Assembly: GCF_965224175.1 (NCBI RefSeq)
Contig: NZ_OZ245041.1
Span: forward strand, 3,472,001 to 3,536,000
DNA: 64,000 bases
Source of the DNA: Kordia sp965224175
GTDB taxonomy: Bacteria; Bacteroidota; Bacteroidia; Flavobacteriales; Flavobacteriaceae
Reading direction: 5' to 3'
The translations under genes and the position numbers were made by a program. Positions 60,852 through 64,000 of the stretch are shown here, piece after piece (position 1 is the first letter of the stretch; each line of letters starts with the position of its first letter). The notes below the pieces were generated by a model. The model did not search any database, was not told the DNA's origin, and worked only from the letters and a program-made list of their open reading frames with translations.

Positions 60852-61562
60852 ATGATAAGATCTATTGTAATTTTCACACTTTTATTCTCTGTGTCACTTA
60901 AAGCGCAACACCAGAAAGATTCAATTCAAAAAAGCAATCAGCTTGAATTTTCTGCTGGCTATACATTTGGAGTTTTAAAAAACTTAGCATTTGCTCCCGT
61001 AATACGCTATGATTATAATGCTGTAAACTATCAGTTTCGTTACACGCGTATCACGAAAAGAAATAAACTCTTTGAAGTACAGTTGAATTATGTTGATTCT
61101 AATTTAGAAACTACAATTATTCCAGAACCAAATCCTCAATATTCGAAAATTAGTTTAAATTTCTCTTCTTTAAAACGTGTATTAAACCAAACTAAACTCA
61201 GCATACATTTGGGTTTGCAAACTCAAACAGCAGTTGCTTCTTATCAAAATTGGAAATTGTATGATTTTCATCAAAAACTCGGAGTTGCAAGTCGTTTTAC
61301 CTATAAAATCAACACAAAACACTCATTATCTTCTAAAATAACACTTCCTTTTTTGCTTTGGCGAACTTCTTCATTTGAAGAAAGTTTCTACTCTTTAGGT
61401 ACATATCAAAGTATTTTATGGAATACTGAATATAGCTATCAACTTTCGGAACGATTTGATATAAAAGCAAACTATAGTTTTAATTATGATAGAATTCAAA
61501 TACCGAGCGCTTACAGAGAATTACAGTATCAAATAAATCTTGGAATTAACTTTAAATTTTAA
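60852..61562 (+). CDS. Exported beta-rich protein, probable outer-membrane barrel
   Basis: 236 residues from ATG 60852 with signal peptide MIRSIVIFTLLFSVSLKAQ; the upstream TTG falls in the promoter region. The mature part alternates in short amphipathic strands (FSAGYTFGVLKNLAFAPVIR, NYQFRYTRITKRNKLFEVQL, and a final YQINLGINFKF ending in an aromatic residue), typical of an 8-12-strand outer-membrane barrel. No family recognised. Co-transcribed with the M23 lipoprotein gene two bases downstream; probably controlled by the LytTR system. Confidence 0.8.
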   Translation: MIRSIVIFTLLFSVSLKAQHQKDSIQKSNQLEFSAGYTFGVLKNLAFAPVIRYDYNAVNYQFRYTRITKRNKLFEVQLNYVDSNLETTIIPEPNPQYSKISLNFSSLKRVLNQTKLSIHLGLQTQTAVASYQNWKLYDFHQKLGVASRFTYKINTKHSLSSKITLPFLLWRTSSFEESFYSLGTYQSILWNTEYSYQLSERFDIKANYSFNYDRIQIPSAYRELQYQINLGINFKF

Positions 61563-61564
61563 CT

Positions 61565-62290
61565 ATGAAACAAGCAAAACTATATATACACTTAATACTA
61601 ATTGCAAGTTTAATGTCTTGCACAAAAACTTTAATTGGCGACCAAGGAACCATAGATGAAGATATTTATTTAAACTATCAAACAATCTCAGATTTAGAAT
61701 TGCCTTTTGATGGTGAATGGTATGTTGTCAATGGAGGAAAAACACATAGAGAAGGAGCGCATCATTTTACCAATCGCGGTAGTGGAGAACGTTATGCTAT
61801 TGACTTTCTTATCGTGTTAGATACGATATTGAGTAATGGAGAAGTGAGGAAAAAACACTTTTCTGGAGATTGGAGACGCAATGAAAATCATTATTGTTTT
61901 GGTAAAAACTTGTATGCGCCAGCAGGTGGGAAAATAGTAAAAATAGTAAACGATGTTGAAGACAATGTACCAGGAAATAGCAACAGAGATCAACCAGGCG
62001 GAAATTATATTCAGATTGATCATCTAAACGGAGAAACTTCCATATTGGCACACCTAAAAAAAGGTTCGGTCATTGTTGCTGAAGGCGATACCGTTATAAA
62101 AGGTCAAGAAATAGGGAAAGTTGGAAACAGTGGTGCTTCCGATACGCCACATTTACATTATCAACTGCAAGGAACCTCTGGTGCTTTAGAATGGTTAGGA
62201 CTACCAGCGCAATTTCAAAATTACTACTTAGACGATATACTTTTAGAACGAGGAGAACTTGTAAGAGGACAAGAAGTGAGGAAAAATTAA
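61565..62290 (+). CDS. M23 family metallopeptidase lipoprotein
   Basis: 241 residues. Lipobox SLMSC (Cys 19). LytM-type peptidase domain at about 45-230: zinc ligands in HHFTNRGSGERYAIDF (His and Asp) and SDTPHLHYQL (HxH), with the second-shell AHLKKGS. All ligands are intact, unlike in the protein at 41532. It should cut peptide cross-links of peptidoglycan or other glycine-rich peptides in the periplasm or at the surface. Second gene of the LytTR-linked operon. Confidence 0.9.
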   Translation: MKQAKLYIHLILIASLMSCTKTLIGDQGTIDEDIYLNYQTISDLELPFDGEWYVVNGGKTHREGAHHFTNRGSGERYAIDFLIVLDTILSNGEVRKKHFSGDWRRNENHYCFGKNLYAPAGGKIVKIVNDVEDNVPGNSNRDQPGGNYIQIDHLNGETSILAHLKKGSVIVAEGDTVIKGQEIGKVGNSGASDTPHLHYQLQGTSGALEWLGLPAQFQNYYLDDILLERGELVRGQEVRKN

Positions 62291-62356
62291 AATTCTGCTC
62301 TGAAATCTCAAGGTAACAATCATAAAACTAAATCGTCTTATATTAAAACATAGTGT

Positions 62357-63019
62357 ATGGAAGCAAAAAGAATACAAAAAATAGGAGGAATTTGCGCAAT
62401 TTTAGAAGCGTTTATTTACATAGCTGCTTTTATAGTATATGGCGGAATATTGGTATATCCTGAGGTAAATTCAGGTGCAATTGAAGAATTAAATTTTCTA
62501 TCTAATAATTACATCATATTATCCGTATTAAACTTTGTAAGCTACGTATTATTTGGAATTTTACTAGCAGTATTGGTATTAGCAATACATCAACGTCTAA
62601 AAAATGATGCGCCAAATTTTTCAAGACTTGCTTCCATTTTTGGTATTATTTGGGTAGGATTGGTCATTGCGAGTGGTATGATTACAAACATTGGACTTAC
62701 TTCTATATTAGAAATTGGTGCTACTGATCCAGAACAAGCTATGCAAATTTGGAATAGCGTGAGTATTGTATCTGAAGGACTTGGCGGCGGAAATGAGATT
62801 GTAGGTGGAATTTGGGTTTTATTCATCAGTATCATAGCTTTAAAAGGCAGATTATTTTCAACGGCTTTACATACACTTGGTATATTTGTAGGAGTCGCAG
62901 GAATTTTAACGGTATATCCATTGACTATTTTTACAGAAATTTTTGGAATCACTCAAATCATTTGGTTCTTATGGATAGGTATTGTTATGATTCGAAAACC
63001 GATGATACTCAAACACTAA
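62357..63019 (+). CDS. DUF4386 family membrane protein
   Basis: 220 residues, six membrane segments (about 8-30, 50-80, 92-113, 137-157, 165-185, 190-210). The N-terminus (RIQKIGGICAILEAFIYIAA) and the pattern of small residues in the helices match DUF4386 proteins. Function unknown. It precedes the quinone-reductase-like gene by 16 bases. Confidence 0.75.
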   Translation: MEAKRIQKIGGICAILEAFIYIAAFIVYGGILVYPEVNSGAIEELNFLSNNYIILSVLNFVSYVLFGILLAVLVLAIHQRLKNDAPNFSRLASIFGIIWVGLVIASGMITNIGLTSILEIGATDPEQAMQIWNSVSIVSEGLGGGNEIVGGIWVLFISIIALKGRLFSTALHTLGIFVGVAGILTVYPLTIFTEIFGITQIIWFLWIGIVMIRKPMILKH

Positions 63020-63035
63020 ATTTTAAGTTTTTATC

Positions 63036-63641
63036 ATGAATGTACTCATCATATATTGCCATCCAAGTAAAAAATCATACACACATCACATTTTATCTCA
63101 ACTTGAAGAAACATTAAAAAGAGAAAGCATACAATTTCAAATCTCTGATTTATATGCAATGAATTTTCAGACGGATATGAGTGAAGCTGAATATGAACGA
63201 GAAGGATTTGCAAATTTAGAACTATCAATACCTGAAGATGTACAAAAAGAGCATCAAAAAATTGAAAAAGCAGATTGTATTATCTTTCTATATCCAGTTT
63301 GGTGGAGTGATTGTCCTGCAAAATTAAAAGGCTGGTTTGACAGAGTATATTCGGTTGGGTATGCGTACGATCAGGATAAATCACAACATAAAATTCAAAC
63401 GATGAAAACAATACCTCAAGGAATTGTACTTTGTACTGCAGGACATTCAAACGAATTTTTACATGAAATTGGAATAGCCGAAAGTATGCGGAATATTATG
63501 CTTGATGATCGACTGGGAAAAAGATTCAAGCATAAAGAAATGATCATTCTCGGCGGAACCATACAAAAGGAAAAAGTAGCATCAATTCATCGTGAACTCA
63601 TTCAATCTATTGGAGAGAAAATAAAAATGCATTGTCATTAG
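63036..63641 (+). CDS. NAD(P)H-dependent quinone oxidoreductase-like flavoprotein
   Basis: 201 residues, flavodoxin-like fold. VLIIYCHPSKKSYTHHILSQ is the N-terminal FMN/FAD site; then ADCIIFLYPVWWSDCPAKLK and GWFDRVYSVGYAYD, the classic NQO/MdaB signature. It would reduce quinones or similar compounds with two electrons from NAD(P)H, in the cytoplasm. Part of a short rightward set with DUF4386 and the following hydrolase. Confidence 0.9.
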   Translation: MNVLIIYCHPSKKSYTHHILSQLEETLKRESIQFQISDLYAMNFQTDMSEAEYEREGFANLELSIPEDVQKEHQKIEKADCIIFLYPVWWSDCPAKLKGWFDRVYSVGYAYDQDKSQHKIQTMKTIPQGIVLCTAGHSNEFLHEIGIAESMRNIMLDDRLGKRFKHKEMIILGGTIQKEKVASIHRELIQSIGEKIKMHCH

Positions 63642-63672
63642 ATTTTTGTAGTTTCAATAAAAATACAAACAA

Positions 63673-64000
63673 ATGAAGCAAAGTTTAACTTACTATCTTA
63701 CGTTGTTCGTACTGAAACTTAAAGGCGTAAAAAAGAATTTCAGTCAAGACCCAATAGATTATAAAAAAATAAGAAAAGAAAATGTTTTCTATCCAAAAGG
63801 AAGTTTTTTTAAACAAGATACAAGCAGAACATTCAAAATTTCTAACTCATCAATTACAGAAATATCCAAAGAAAATACTGCTAAAAAGCTATTAATAGTT
63901 ATACATGGCGGCGCATTTATTTCAGGTCCTGGACAGCATCATTGGGATACTATAAAAGCAATTTCAAAGCAAACAGATTATACAATTTGGATGTGCAATT
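63673..64000 (+). CDS. Alpha/beta hydrolase, HSL-like (5' part)
   Basis: The first 109 residues of a gene that runs off the right edge. It begins MKQSLTYYLTLFVLKLKGVK and contains LLIVIHGGAFISGPGQHH, the HGG(A) oxyanion motif of the hormone-sensitive-lipase or acetyl-hydrolase type. The catalytic Ser, Asp and His lie outside the window. No clear signal peptide. Confidence 0.82.
   Translation, partial: MKQSLTYYLTLFVLKLKGVKKNFSQDPIDYKKIRKENVFYPKGSFFKQDTSRTFKISNSSITEISKENTAKKLLIVIHGGAFISGPGQHHWDTIKAISKQTDYTIWMCN

Noticed and set aside
1..64000. tRNA, rRNA or complete insertion sequences
   Set aside because: Looked for cloverleaf-like segments, rRNA signatures and transposase motifs; none was found by eye.

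Overview
The window is AT-rich chromosomal DNA of a marine-type member of the Flavobacteriaceae (Bacteroidota), possibly Kordia-like; the genus is a guess from general resemblance. The family call rests on several things visible in the sequence: type IX secretion (T9SS) C-terminal sorting domains on four surface proteins, a SprE/PorW-type T9SS lipoprotein, -7 promoter boxes of the TAnnTTTG type, an atp operon without atpD/atpC, TonB/HmuY heme genes, and many Bacteroidota-specific DUF families. No rRNA, tRNA, CRISPR array or complete insertion sequence was seen.

Layout. 1-2.7 kb: the 3' end of a large T9SS adhesin with SdrD-B-like repeats. 2.7-5.7 kb: DUF4254, a family 9 glycosyltransferase, an odd acyl-carrier-like protein that looks circularly permuted, and two small class I lanthipeptide-type precursor genes, each with its own terminator. 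The first precursor is preceded by a 21-bp-period direct repeat. 5.7-10.2 kb: a ferredoxin-reductase-like enzyme, a DUF5687 ABC transporter pair and a SMI1/KNR4 protein. 10.4-19.6 kb: two large T9SS surface proteins sharing a module cassette. 19.8-28.9 kb: sprE/porW, a bactofilin and the ATP synthase genes (atpZ-like to atpG), with a four-helix-bundle (S23) gene inserted between atpA and atpG. 28.9-33.4 kb: a repeat-rich accessory region holding a TPR/AraC regulator between inverted repeats of about 100 bp, and a lone hydrolase. 33.4-42.8 kb: an ECF sigma factor with a membrane partner, then a cell-envelope block (flippase, dut, TPR proteins, sugar nucleotidyltransferase, DUF4292 lipoprotein, degenerate LytM/EnvC protein). 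42.9-53.3 kb: two divergent operons for heme/iron uptake around one operator-like palindrome. 53.4-64 kb: housekeeping genes (thioesterase, alkyltransferase-like protein, sigma factor, SPOR protein, dprA), a C1 peptidase, a LytTR two-component system with a perfect 21-bp-period direct repeat in its divergent promoter region, an M23 lipoprotein, a quinone-reductase-like protein and the start of an alpha/beta hydrolase.

How the parts fit. Much of the window concerns the cell surface: secretion (SprE), secreted adhesins, envelope polymer export and heme capture. The most unusual material is the permuted carrier protein next to the orphan lanthipeptide precursors, the LytTR-like direct repeats, the invertible-looking regulator segment with a dispersed repeat captured inside its reading frame, and the S23 insertion in the atp operon. 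All functions are read from sequence patterns and family knowledge; no search or alignment was run.
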